DNA from: Hoylesella buccalis ATCC 35310
GTDB taxonomy: Bacteria > Bacteroidota > Bacteroidia > Bacteroidales > Bacteroidaceae
Assembly (NCBI RefSeq): GCF_025151385.1
Contig: NZ_CP102287.1
Location: 372,001-436,000, forward strand
Direction of reading: 5' to 3'
Length of the DNA stretch: 64,000 bases
The notes below the pieces were generated by a model. The model was not told where the DNA came from, did no database searches, and was given only the letters and a program-made list of their open reading frames with translations. Position 1 is the first letter of the stretch, and the number at the start of each line of letters is the position of its first letter. Made by a program: the position numbers and the translations under genes. Below are positions 23,930 to 32,691 of the stretch, one piece after another.

Positions 23930-24404
23930 AGTAGATACAATATTTGCCTGGGAGAATTCTGTTATCGTGTTAGAAAGATTTTTACAAACATGTTTCCGTG
24001 CTTGGCTTATTCGCAAACCACCAAGTAGTTCGACGTAAACACGCGAAATATGGGCGATTTGTATAAATCAAAGTGAATCAGGGTGTTGTGGAATTAGAGG
24101 TGAAAAAACAGGTTTTTTCACCCCCGATTTTTCCCAAAAAAGCCAAGAAAAACGGTGAAAAAACAATGCAGTTGAGCCGCAATAGCATACAGATAGTGCG
24201 GCAATATGTATGCTATTGCCGCACTATCTCAATGACTTTATGCTAAAACAACCTATTTGTTGGAAATAAAAGTCATGTAGGCGTGTCGTTTGCCTATTGA
24301 TTTTTTCTATTTCATCATTTTACGATGGCCATTTTTTTGTCATTTATAAGGACTAAAATAGGTCAGAAGGGAGATGATGGTTTTTGACAGATGAAAATAC
24401 AAAC
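23930..24404. other. 475-bp convergent gap with several hairpins
   Basis: No gene is supported. It contains GGTGAAAAAA...TTTTTTCACC (about 24101-24124, 10 bp) and the competing hairpins at 24179-24229. The rest shows nothing recognisable. Confidence 0.55.
24179..24229. other. Two mutually exclusive hairpins sharing one arm
   Basis: A 16-bp perfect stem pairs 24191-24206 with 24214-24229 (AGATAGTGCGGCAATA and its complement, loop TGTATGC). A 12-bp perfect stem pairs 24179-24190 with 24208-24219 (GCAATAGCATAC and its complement). The downstream arms overlap, so both cannot form together. Located past the 3' ends of both flanking genes. Confidence 0.7.
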
Positions 24405-25559
24405 TTATTTTGTCACCTCTATCACCCTAAACACACCGTCACCCTGGATGTCAGGTTGCATCACGATGGGGTAGAACTGTACGCACACTGCCTTATCCAC
24501 AGAGATGTTTTGATGTGTGTCGGTCAGTAAGCCATTAGCACTGTTGATGCGGAAAACCTGAATGGTGTTGTCGTCGCGACAGGCGCAAAGTAAGAACCGT
24601 CCGTTGGGTGTAATGTTGAAATGACGTGGGTGGATGCCTGTTCGCTGATAGCCTACCTTTGTCAACAAGCCTGTTTTTTGATTGATTTTGAAGATGGCAA
24701 TGCCGTCATTTTTCAGTCGGTTACTGGTATACAAGAATCTGCCGTCGGGTGAAACGTGAATGTCTGCGCCGCCTTGTGCGCCCACTTCATCAGACTGTAT
24801 CTCCTGTATTTTCTTCATATTGCCAAAGTTATATTGGTATGCAGTAACCGCTCCCGACAGTTCGCTCATCACATAAACAAACCTGCTGTCGGTGCTGAAG
24901 GCGATATGGCGCGGTCCTGAACCTTTGGACAGCTTTGCGGTAACCTTTGCGTTGCCCAGTGATTTCATGTCTTCCAGTTCGAAACGCAGCAGTTGGTCGG
25001 CACTGAAATCGGTGGCAATAACGCCATTTCCATCGGGAAGGAATCGTGCGCAATGAACGTGTGGCGCCTGTTGACGCTCAGGGTTTGGTCCACCTATCGA
25101 GCCTTTGAATTGTTGCGACATGGCTGAGAGCGACCCGTCTACGTTCAAGGGGAACACGCTCATGGAGCCTCCTGAATAGTTGGCCGTCAGCAACAGGTTG
25201 CCGTTGGTCTCCACATAGCAAGGGTCTGCGCCCTTCGTGGGGAACGAACTTTGCAGCTGCATTTGTCCCGTTGTCTTGTCAAACGTGATGGCGTTGACCG
25301 CTGCCGACTCGTCATGGTTTTCGTTAACGGCATAAATCATCGTGCCGTCTGAGGCGAGTGTCAGGAAGGATGGGTTCTTCAGTTCGAGCGTGTCGAGAGG
25401 GGTGGCCTTTCCGGTGGATTGATTGAAGTTGAACGAGTAAATGCCTTTGCTGGTACCATTGGTATAGGTTCCAACGATTAGTTTGATGTCGTCTTGCGCC
25501 TGTAATGTCAGGTGGCCGAAGACAGTCAAGGCGAGTAAAAGTAAATTCTTGATTTTCAT
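24405..25559 (-). CDS. Lactonase family protein (6-phosphogluconolactonase-like beta-propeller), secreted
   Basis: 384 residues from MKIKNLLLLALTVFG, a clear signal peptide ending LQAQ; longer in-frame starts would bury it. The body is a seven-bladed propeller: LIVGTYTNGTSKGIYSF, ANYSGGSMSVFPL, QQAPHVHCARFLPDG, GSGPRHIAFSTDSRFVYV, GGADIHVSPDGRFLYTSNR, GIHPRHFNITPNGRFLLCA. These match the Lactonase (PF10282) family that includes cytosolic YbhE/Pgl. Because this copy is exported, a role in hydrolysing 6-phosphogluconolactone is uncertain, and other lactone substrates are possible. It is a single-gene unit with a TATCTTTG at 25644-25651. Confidence 0.85.
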   Translation of the reverse strand: MKIKNLLLLALTVFGHLTLQAQDDIKLIVGTYTNGTSKGIYSFNFNQSTGKATPLDTLELKNPSFLTLASDGTMIYAVNENHDESAAVNAITFDKTTGQMQLQSSFPTKGADPCYVETNGNLLLTANYSGGSMSVFPLNVDGSLSAMSQQFKGSIGGPNPERQQAPHVHCARFLPDGNGVIATDFSADQLLRFELEDMKSLGNAKVTAKLSKGSGPRHIAFSTDSRFVYVMSELSGAVTAYQYNFGNMKKIQEIQSDEVGAQGGADIHVSPDGRFLYTSNRLKNDGIAIFKINQKTGLLTKVGYQRTGIHPRHFNITPNGRFLLCACRDDNTIQVFRINSANGLLTDTHQNISVDKAVCVQFYPIVMQPDIQGDGVFRVIEVTK

Positions 25560-25643
25560 AAAGTATGTTTTGTTATTGATGTTCGTCATATCAGATGAAG
25601 CAAGAGGTGTTGTGCAAACCGTACAAGGTACGATTGACCAAGA

Positions 25644-25651
25644 CAAAGATA
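25644..25651 (-). promoter_or_regulatory. -7 element of the lactonase gene
   Basis: Minus strand reads TATCTTTG, a full match to TAnnTTTG, giving a leader of roughly 75-80 nt. Confidence 0.55.
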
Positions 25652-25714
25652 TTCATTTTCTTGCACTGTAGCAATCATTTGTTGTTTTTTTATTCACAAT
25701 TCGATATTAATTTG

Positions 25715-25722
25715 TAATTTTG
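25715..25722 (+). promoter_or_regulatory. -7 element of uraA, near-leaderless
   Basis: TAATTTTG ends five bases before the ATGATG at 25728. Confidence 0.5.
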
Positions 25723-25727
25723 CCTGC

Positions 25728-27095
25728 ATGATGAATACCATTGAATTAACTCCTTTACGTAAGGGAATTGTGGGAGTGCAATTTCTCTTTGTCGCATTCG
25801 GTGCAACCGTTTTGGTTCCATTGCTGGTGGGTTTGGATCCGGCAACCGCACTGTTTACCGCTGGTATAGGTACTTTCATCTTTCATTTGGTAACGAAAGG
25901 GAAGGTACCTATTTTCTTAGGCTCGAGCTTTGCTTTCATCGCACCTATCATTGAGGCCTCCAAGATGTGGGGCATGGCTGGTACATTGGCGGGTATTGCT
26001 GGCGTAGCCTTGGTTTATTTTGTGATGAGTGCATTGATTAAATGGCAGGGAAGGAAGCTCCTGGATCGGTTGTTCCCGCCCGTTGTCATCGGTCCGGTGA
26101 TTATCCTCATTGGTTTGTCCTTGTCGGGATCGGCCGTGAACATGGCCAAAGAGAACTGGACATTGGCCTTTGTATCCTTGGTGACGGCCATCCTTGTACT
26201 GACACTCGGCAAGGGGTTAATTAAATTAGTGCCCATCGTGTGTGGCATTGTGGTAGGGTTCATCGTCGCTTCCCTGATGGGTGAAGTGGATTTCACGAAA
26301 GTGCATGAGGCATCATGGTTTGCCTTGCCAGGCTCATTGGCCCATTTTCATTGGCCCGAGTTTGCTTGGAAGCCATTTATCTACATGATTCCTGTTGCCA
26401 TTGCACCGGTGATAGAGCACATTGGCGACGTGTATGTGGTGAACGCAGTGGCTGACAAAGACTTCGTGAAAGAGCCGGGTTTGCACCGCACGATGTTGGG
26501 TGATGGGTTGGCATGTCTTGCGGCAGCCTTCTTTGGTGGCCCTCCCGTGACCACTTACTCGGAGGTGACGGGTGCCATGCAGATTACCAAAGTGACTCAT
26601 CCGCAGATCATTCGCATCGCAGCATTGACGGCCATCGTGTTCTCTGTGATTGGAAAGCTGAGTGCTCTGTTGCAGAGTATTCCGCAAGCAGTACTGGGAG
26701 GAATCATGCTGTTGCTGTTTGGAACCATTGCCAGTGTGGGAGTTCAAAATCTGATACAGCACAAAGTGAATCTTAACAATCAACGCAATATCATTATAGT
26801 ATCGGTGACTTTAACGCTGGGAATTGGTGGTGCGATGCTCGATTTCAGTCTGCGTGGCGTACTCATCGGTATTCTTATGGTTAGTTGTTTGGTTTATGCC
26901 AATGCCATGAAGCAAGGTTTGGTAAAAGTGCTGCTTATTATAATAGGTGGCATTGCTTTAAGTACCCTGGTCTTCTTTTTGCTTCCTGGTGGCGATAACG
27001 AACTGACCAAGATGAGTGGTATTGGCCTGAGTGCCATTACGGGCGTAGTACTCAACTTGGCGTTGCCTAAGCGTACCGAGGAGGAAGAAGCATGA
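25728..27095 (+). CDS. uraA: Uracil/xanthine permease, NCS2 family
   Basis: 455 residues with about 14 hydrophobic segments. The N-terminal LRKGIVGVQFLFVAFGATVLVPLL and GKVPIFLGSSFAFIAP, the central MIPVAIAPVIEHIGDVYVV with the catalytic-site glutamate, and GGPPVTTYSEVTGAMQITK are the nucleobase:cation symporter 2 signatures. The H-IGD and NCS2 TYSE elements are closer to UraA than to xanthine permeases, so uracil uptake driven by protons is the best guess. The stop codon overlaps the next gene by ATGA. Two in-frame ATGs at 25728 and 25731 are equivalent. Confidence 0.88.
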   Translation: MMNTIELTPLRKGIVGVQFLFVAFGATVLVPLLVGLDPATALFTAGIGTFIFHLVTKGKVPIFLGSSFAFIAPIIEASKMWGMAGTLAGIAGVALVYFVMSALIKWQGRKLLDRLFPPVVIGPVIILIGLSLSGSAVNMAKENWTLAFVSLVTAILVLTLGKGLIKLVPIVCGIVVGFIVASLMGEVDFTKVHEASWFALPGSLAHFHWPEFAWKPFIYMIPVAIAPVIEHIGDVYVVNAVADKDFVKEPGLHRTMLGDGLACLAAAFFGGPPVTTYSEVTGAMQITKVTHPQIIRIAALTAIVFSVIGKLSALLQSIPQAVLGGIMLLLFGTIASVGVQNLIQHKVNLNNQRNIIIVSVTLTLGIGGAMLDFSLRGVLIGILMVSCLVYANAMKQGLVKVLLIIIGGIALSTLVFFLLPGGDNELTKMSGIGLSAITGVVLNLALPKRTEEEEA

Positions 27096-27436
27096 TGGAG
27101 GAGGACTTTGAGCGTTATTGGCTGGAAAACCGCCGTGAACTTCTGGCAAAAAACAAAGAGTATCGGGAGATAGAAGAAAGCTATAAGATGCGAACGGGTT
27201 TCGATTGGCTGCTTTGGGCCTTGCCTGTTGTGGTGGGAATTTTGACGTTCAACGTGGTTAGGAGTGAGAGCGAGGTGCTGAAATGGTTGGCCTCTGCGGG
27301 AGCTGTCATTGTCGTATTCTTGGTATGTGTCTGGGTTAAGTCAGCTGTTTCTGGTCATCGTCCGTTGGATGAGGTAGAAAAAGAGGTCAAAGCACAGGCA
27401 TACGAAGCTTTTAAGCGTAGATTAAATCAGCCATAA
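27092..27436 (+). CDS. Small two-helix membrane protein, function unknown
   Basis: 114 residues. Acidic/basic N-terminus (FERYWLENRRELLAKNKEYR), two membrane helices at about 39-57 (WLLWALPVVVGILTFNVV) and 65-84 (WLASAGAVIVVFLVCVWV), then a charged tail (DEVEKEVKAQAYEAFKRRL). It overlaps uraA by four bases (ATGA), so it is translationally coupled to the permease. Its 3' end overlaps hemW by 26 bp on the other strand. No family recognised; an accessory role for UraA is only an inference from coupling. Confidence 0.7.
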   Translation: MMEEDFERYWLENRRELLAKNKEYREIEESYKMRTGFDWLLWALPVVVGILTFNVVRSESEVLKWLASAGAVIVVFLVCVWVKSAVSGHRPLDEVEKEVKAQAYEAFKRRLNQP

Positions 27437-28571
27437 CGGCATCGCTCACATACAGTCCTTGCGTCGTCAAACGAATTGAATCGCCCCGAATCTCCAAGAG
27501 GTTTTGGGCGATTTGCTTTTCTGCTTGTTGTAAAAGATACGTCCTGTGTTTAGGAGTGAGTGTCGATAAGTTGATGCCTTCCGATGTTCTCAGTGCGGTT
27601 GTTATCAAGTCGTTGTAGCGTGTATCGTCGTCAAGGCATTCGCGTTCGAAAGGAATCTCACCTTGTTCGATGGATGAGATGTATTCCTTGATATTGGAAA
27701 CGTTCCACTGTCGCGATTGAATGTCGTACGAGTGGGCCGACGCACCGATGCCCAGATAGGGTATAGCGTGCCAATAACTGCTGTTGTGTTGGCTCCGTTT
27801 GCCCGGTTTAGCGAAGTTGCTGATTTCGTAGTGCTCATATCTAGAAGCTTTCAGCTCATCCACTAAAGTTTGATACATGGTCAAAGAAAGTTCGTCATCA
27901 ATTTCTTTCACCTTTTTATTGCTTAGTAGTTGATAGAGTGGTGTGCCCTCTTCGTACATCAAACTGTAAGCCGAGATGTGTTCAACCCGCAGCGCAAGGG
28001 CCTTTTGGATGTCCAGTTTCCATTCGTCGAGTGTTTGGTTGGGAAAACCAAACATCAAATCTACACTGATGTTGTCAATGCCGATGCCTCGAAGTTGCTG
28101 CACCACAGGAGAAATATCTTCCGCATGATGGCGCCTGTGAAGAAACTTCAATCGCTCGTTGCTGAATGATTGTACACCCATGCTCACACGGTTCACAGGC
28201 GAACGCTGTAGAAATTGGACAAATGATGGGGTGATATCGTCGGGATTACACTCCATGGTTACCTCACAATGGGTGCGCATCAGCGTATCTTCTCCCTGAA
28301 AGAAAACCGTGACGATGGTACTGAAAATCTGTTGAAGTTGTGCGGGAGTGAGTTGGGAAGGGGTACCTCCACCTAAATATATGGTGGAAATCAGAGGCTG
28401 AGCAACAGCACCTGTGTCTTCTGTCGTGGGCAGGTAATGGCGTCTTAGCTGCATCTCTCGGCACAAAGCATCAACATATTGTTGGCGCACATCAAGGTGC
28501 GTGGTGGAGTAGAAGCCACAATAAATGCAGCGACTGGCGCAAAAAGGAATGTGTATGTATAAGCCTGCCAT
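27411..28571 (-). CDS. hemW: Radical SAM family haem chaperone HemW
   Basis: 386 residues. The radical-SAM cluster motif is C11-x3-C15-x2-C18 (IPFCASRCIYC), followed by YLGGGTPSQL, MECNPDD, VNRVSMGVQSF, RRHHAEDI and NISVDLMFGFPNQT, all typical of HemW (formerly annotated oxygen-independent coproporphyrinogen oxidase). The extra cysteine after the third (HemN has CxxxCxxCxC) is absent, here CGFY, favouring HemW over HemN. Role: haem binding and delivery to respiratory enzymes. TACTTTTG lies 20 bp upstream (28592-28599). Confidence 0.92.
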   Translation of the reverse strand: MAGLYIHIPFCASRCIYCGFYSTTHLDVRQQYVDALCREMQLRRHYLPTTEDTGAVAQPLISTIYLGGGTPSQLTPAQLQQIFSTIVTVFFQGEDTLMRTHCEVTMECNPDDITPSFVQFLQRSPVNRVSMGVQSFSNERLKFLHRRHHAEDISPVVQQLRGIGIDNISVDLMFGFPNQTLDEWKLDIQKALALRVEHISAYSLMYEEGTPLYQLLSNKKVKEIDDELSLTMYQTLVDELKASRYEHYEISNFAKPGKRSQHNSSYWHAIPYLGIGASAHSYDIQSRQWNVSNIKEYISSIEQGEIPFERECLDDDTRYNDLITTALRTSEGINLSTLTPKHRTYLLQQAEKQIAQNLLEIRGDSIRLTTQGLYVSDAVMADLIYA

Positions 28572-28591
28572 GGGTATGGACTATTTTCATG

Positions 28592-28599
28592 CAAAAGTA
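28592..28599 (-). promoter_or_regulatory. -7 element of hemW
   Basis: Minus strand reads TACTTTTG, matching TAnnTTTG, 20 bp before the ATG. Confidence 0.5.
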
Positions 28600-28635
28600 C
28601 TAATTTGATTTAAATATGTTATATTTTTTCTATAA

Positions 28636-28643
28636 TACTTTTG
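28636..28643 (+). promoter_or_regulatory. -7 element of the EF-G2 gene
   Basis: TACTTTTG, 81 bp before the ATG at 28725. The leader contains no obvious hairpin. Confidence 0.5.
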
Positions 28644-28724
28644 TCTTTATTCAAAAAATGCCTAACTTAGACGGCATAATCTTAAATAACGTAATACTAA
28701 CCCTTTTTAAAATCTATAACCGTT

Positions 28725-30887
28725 ATGAGAGTATATCAAACGAACGAAATTAAAAACATCGCATTGCTTGGCAGTGCGGGTAGCGGCAAGACCACACTTG
28801 CCGAGAGTATGCTGTTTGGCAGTGGTATCATCAAGCGCCGTGGATCAGTAGAGGCCAAAAATACCGTCAGTGATTATTTTCCAGTTGAGCAGGAATACGG
28901 CTATTCGGTGTTCCCTACCGTATTCCATGTAGAATGGAATAACAAAAAACTGAACATCATTGACTGTCCCGGTTCGGATGACTTTGTGGGCGGAGCCATC
29001 ACTGCTTTGAATGTTACTGACCAAGCTGTGATTCTCATCAACGGGCAATATGGACCAGAAGTGGGTACGCAGAACAACTTTAGATACACGGAAAAACTGA
29101 AGAAGCCCGTCATCTTCTTGGTTAATCAGCTTGATTCAGACAAATGTGATTATGATGCTGTCATCAATACCATGAAAGATATTTATGGCTCCAAGTGTGT
29201 TCAAATACAATATCCAGTGGAGACTGGAGCCAACTTTAACGAAATCATTGACGTGCTGTTGATGAAGAAGTATTCCTGGAAGGCTGAAGGTGGAATGCCT
29301 ATTATTGAGGATATTCCAGAAGACCAGATGGAAAAAGCCATGGAACTGCATAGACAACTCGTAGAAGCAGCTGCTGAGAATGATGATAGTTTGATGGAGA
29401 AATTTTTCGAAGAAGAGAAACTTAGTGAGGACGAATTGCGTGAAGGAATCCGCAAGGGACTTGTTACGCGCAGCATCTTCCCTGTATTCTGTGTTTGCGC
29501 TGGTGAGGATAAAGGTGTACGTAGACTGATGGAGTTCTTAGGAAATGTTGTTCCTTTTGTGAGTGAAATGCCGAAAATCCACAATACACGCGGTGAGGAA
29601 GTGGCTCCAGATGCACAAGGTCCCACGTCACTTTACTTCTTCAAGACCGGTATGGAACCGCATATTGGCGAGGTATCTTATTTCAAGGTTATGAGTGGTA
29701 GCGTGAAATCAGGCGATGATTTGACCAATGCAGACCGTGGATCGAAAGAGCGTATTGGCCAATTGTATGCTTGTGCGGGTGCCAACCGTATAGCAGTAGA
29801 CCAGCTGAACGCAGGCGATATAGGCTGCACGGTTAAGTTGAAGGACGTTAAAACGGGTAATACGTTGAATGGAAAGGATTGTGAGTGGCGTTTCGACTTC
29901 ATCAAATATCCTAATTCGAAGTACAGTCGTGCCATTAAAGCTGTTAATTCAGCTGATACAGAAAAGGTGATGGCCGCCTTGCTGAAGATGCGTCAAGAAG
30001 ATCCGACATGGGTGGTTGAACAATCGAAAGAATTGCGCCAGACCATTGTTCACGGACAAGGTGAGTTCCACTTGCGTACCTTGAAATGGCGTTTGGAGAA
30101 CAATGAGAAGCTACCAGTGACCTTTGTGGATGCCAAAATACCTTACCGCGAAACCATTACCAAGCAAGCCAGAGCAGACTATCGACATAAGAAGCAATCG
30201 GGAGGTGCAGGCCAGTTTGGTGAAGTTCATCTGATTGTAGAACCTTATGCCGAAGGCATGCCTGACCCAACGGTTTACAAATTTAATGGTCAGGATTTCA
30301 AGATGAACATCAAGAGCAAGGAGGAAATCGACTTAGAGTGGGGTGGTAAGTTGGTATTCATCAACTCTGTGGTTGGTGGCGCCATTGACTTGCGTTTCAT
30401 GCCCGCCATCCTGAAAGGTGTAATGGACTGCATTGAGCACGGCCCCTTGACCGGAAGTTATGCGCGTGATGTTCGGGTTGTGGTATACGATGGCAAGATG
30501 CACCCGGTAGATTCCAATGAATTGTCGTTCACCTTGGCTGCGCGTCATGCCTTCTCACAGGCGTTCAAGGCTGCTGGTCCTAAGATTCTTGAACCAATTT
30601 ATGATTTGGAAGTGTATGTTCCTGCTGACTACATGGGCGATGTGATGAGCGATTTGCAAGGCCGTCGCGCATTGATTATGGGAATGGATAGCGAGGCAGG
30701 ATACCAAAAACTGTCTGCCAAGATACCATTGAAGGAATTGTCCAGCTACTCTATCTCTTTGAGTTCTCTGACCGGCGGACGTGCATCGTTCACGACCAAG
30801 TTCTCAAGTTACGAGTTGGTACCAAACGATTTGCAGACGAAGCTCATTGAAGAGCATGAGGCTGAGCTCGCAAATGAGGAAGAATAA
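28725..30887 (+). CDS. Elongation factor G paralogue (EF-G2), probable GTPase-deficient
   Basis: 720 residues with the EF-G domain order (GTPase 1 to about 280, domain II about 300-390, III-V to the end). P-loop GSAGSGKTT at 16-24 and G4 NQLD at 134-137 instead of NKMD. The G3 motif is DCPGS (80-84): canonical EF-G has DTPGH, and the histidine that positions the attacking water is Ser84 here. Established work on Bacteroides describes an EF-G paralogue that translocates without GTP hydrolysis and supports growth in starvation and gut colonisation; this protein fits that type. It is not the str-operon fusA, as no ribosomal genes adjoin. Intrinsic terminator follows. Confidence 0.87.
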   Translation: MRVYQTNEIKNIALLGSAGSGKTTLAESMLFGSGIIKRRGSVEAKNTVSDYFPVEQEYGYSVFPTVFHVEWNNKKLNIIDCPGSDDFVGGAITALNVTDQAVILINGQYGPEVGTQNNFRYTEKLKKPVIFLVNQLDSDKCDYDAVINTMKDIYGSKCVQIQYPVETGANFNEIIDVLLMKKYSWKAEGGMPIIEDIPEDQMEKAMELHRQLVEAAAENDDSLMEKFFEEEKLSEDELREGIRKGLVTRSIFPVFCVCAGEDKGVRRLMEFLGNVVPFVSEMPKIHNTRGEEVAPDAQGPTSLYFFKTGMEPHIGEVSYFKVMSGSVKSGDDLTNADRGSKERIGQLYACAGANRIAVDQLNAGDIGCTVKLKDVKTGNTLNGKDCEWRFDFIKYPNSKYSRAIKAVNSADTEKVMAALLKMRQEDPTWVVEQSKELRQTIVHGQGEFHLRTLKWRLENNEKLPVTFVDAKIPYRETITKQARADYRHKKQSGGAGQFGEVHLIVEPYAEGMPDPTVYKFNGQDFKMNIKSKEEIDLEWGGKLVFINSVVGGAIDLRFMPAILKGVMDCIEHGPLTGSYARDVRVVVYDGKMHPVDSNELSFTLAARHAFSQAFKAAGPKILEPIYDLEVYVPADYMGDVMSDLQGRRALIMGMDSEAGYQKLSAKIPLKELSSYSISLSSLTGGRASFTTKFSSYELVPNDLQTKLIEEHEAELANEEE

Positions 30888-30905
30888 ATCGTTATTTTAC
30901 AAGTT

Positions 30906-30941
30906 AAAAGGTGTGATGTGGTTTGCCATGTCACACCTTTT
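30906..30941 (+). terminator. Intrinsic terminator of the EF-G2 gene
   Basis: AAAAGGTGTGATGTGG, loop TTTG, CCATGTCACACCTTTT, then TCTGTTTG, 19 bp past the stop codon. Confidence 0.8.
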
Positions 30942-31090
30942 CTGTTTGAAAAGTTCACAAGCTTAATACTCATTCTTGATGATTATGTTTTATAATTTGA
31001 TATGCATAATTATAAATATGCAATTCGTTAATTATCGATAATAATAGAGAAATATTTAACAGCTTATTGTTAAGCGTTTAAGAAAAACGT

Positions 31091-31098
31091 TATCTTTG
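31091..31098 (+). promoter_or_regulatory. -7 element of rprX, near-leaderless
   Basis: TATCTTTG with only six bases to the ATG at 31105. Confidence 0.6.
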
Positions 31099-31104
31099 TG
31101 ATGT

Positions 31105-32664
31105 ATGAAGAAGAGAACAATTTGGGTCATCTCGACAATCATGGGGCTTTCGTTCCTGGTGTTGCTTTTCCTGCAGTTGAAATACTTTCAGGAAATGGCC
31201 GACATGAAGAAGGAACAGTTTGACGAATCGGTCAACAGAGCCTTGAACCAGGCATCTCGCAACTTGGAATATAACGAGACGTGGCGCTACCTACAGAAGG
31301 ATGTGAACGAGACAGAACGGAGAGCTTATATACAAGACTCGATTGGAACTCGTTCAGGAAAGCCCGACGGTACGTTGCAACAGTCCCACCAGTTCTCGGT
31401 GACGGGCAAGGATGGAACCATGTATTCGGCCTTTGAGCTGAAGACCATCACAGTGAAACCCTCACAGATGCCCAAGGGAATGATTCTGCAAAACGATAAA
31501 AACTCTCTGTCTGAGGCTTCAAAGTCGTTGCAGGAGATTGTCAAGAACCGGTACATCTACCAGAAAGCGTTGCTCGACGAAGTGGTTTACTCCATCTTGT
31601 ACTCAGCTTCTGACAAGCCACTGAAAGAGCGAATCAACTTCAAATTGTTGGATCAAGACCTCAAGTCGGAACTGATGAACAATGGAATCAACATCCCATA
31701 TCACTTTCGTGTGACGACACAGGATGGACGCGAGGTGTACAGATGTTCTGACTATTCAGAGAAAGGGGAGGAATATACTTATTCACAGGTGCTGTTCCGT
31801 AATGACCCCGCATCGAAAATGGGTGTGGTGAAGGTGCACTTCCCCGATATGAACAGCTACATCTTTTCTTCAGTAAGGTTCATGATGCCAGCTATTGTTT
31901 TCACCTTCATCCTGCTGGTGACGTTTATTTTCACCATTGTTGTGGTGTTCAGGCAGAAACGGTATACCGAGATTAAGAACGACTTCATGAACAACATGAC
32001 CCACGAATTGAAGACACCAATCGCCAGTATTTCGTTGGCTGCGCAGATGTTGAATGACAAGAGCCTGACCAAGAGCGAGTCTATGATTAACCATCTTGGT
32101 GGGGTGATACAAGAAGAGACCAAGCGTCTGCGGTTTTTGGTGGAGAAGGTGTTGCAGATGTCCATGTTCGATCGTAAGAAAACCGTGTTCAAGAAGAAGG
32201 AATTGGACCTCAACGAGATGGTTGAGAGCATTGCCCATTCGTTCTCATTGCGTGTTGAACATACCGGAGGAAGGATATATACGGACATAGGTGCCGTTGA
32301 CTCTACCATTTACGTTGATGAAGTGCACTTCCAAAACGCCATCTTCAACCTGATGGACAATGCCGTGAAGTACGGAAAACCCGACCAGCCGCTGGACATC
32401 TACATGTCTACTTGGAACGATGATCAGCATTTGTATCTGTCAATTCGCGACACGGGACTGGGCATCAAGAAAGAAAATTTGAAGAAAGTTTTCGAGAAGT
32501 TCTACCGCGTCCATACAGGGAATGTGCACGATGTGAAAGGATTTGGGCTGGGATTGGCTTATGTCAAGCAAATTGTGGAACTGCACGATGGTGAGATAGC
32601 CGTTGATAGTGAGTACAGAAAGGGGACTAAGTTTACAATCAAACTCCCCGTCATTAAAGATTAA
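31105..32664 (+). CDS. rprX: Sensor histidine kinase RprX
   Basis: 519 residues. Membrane helix 7-25 (WVISTIMGLSFLVLLFLQL), a sensor region of about 230 residues outside the cytoplasm, then helix 260-283 (IVFTFILLVTFIFTIVVVF). Dimerisation/phosphoacceptor domain with H300 in MTHELKTPIAS, and an ATPase domain with N box LMDNAVKYG (about 414), G1 DTGLGIKK (about 449) and G2 GFGLGLAYV (about 480). It is followed after 27 bp by its response regulator, the arrangement of B. fragilis rprXY. The signal is unknown. The start codon is fixed by the promoter six bases upstream. Confidence 0.88.
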   Translation: MKKRTIWVISTIMGLSFLVLLFLQLKYFQEMADMKKEQFDESVNRALNQASRNLEYNETWRYLQKDVNETERRAYIQDSIGTRSGKPDGTLQQSHQFSVTGKDGTMYSAFELKTITVKPSQMPKGMILQNDKNSLSEASKSLQEIVKNRYIYQKALLDEVVYSILYSASDKPLKERINFKLLDQDLKSELMNNGINIPYHFRVTTQDGREVYRCSDYSEKGEEYTYSQVLFRNDPASKMGVVKVHFPDMNSYIFSSVRFMMPAIVFTFILLVTFIFTIVVVFRQKRYTEIKNDFMNNMTHELKTPIASISLAAQMLNDKSLTKSESMINHLGGVIQEETKRLRFLVEKVLQMSMFDRKKTVFKKKELDLNEMVESIAHSFSLRVEHTGGRIYTDIGAVDSTIYVDEVHFQNAIFNLMDNAVKYGKPDQPLDIYMSTWNDDQHLYLSIRDTGLGIKKENLKKVFEKFYRVHTGNVHDVKGFGLGLAYVKQIVELHDGEIAVDSEYRKGTKFTIKLPVIKD

Positions 32665-32691
32665 TAATTATTCATTAATAAATACAAGACT

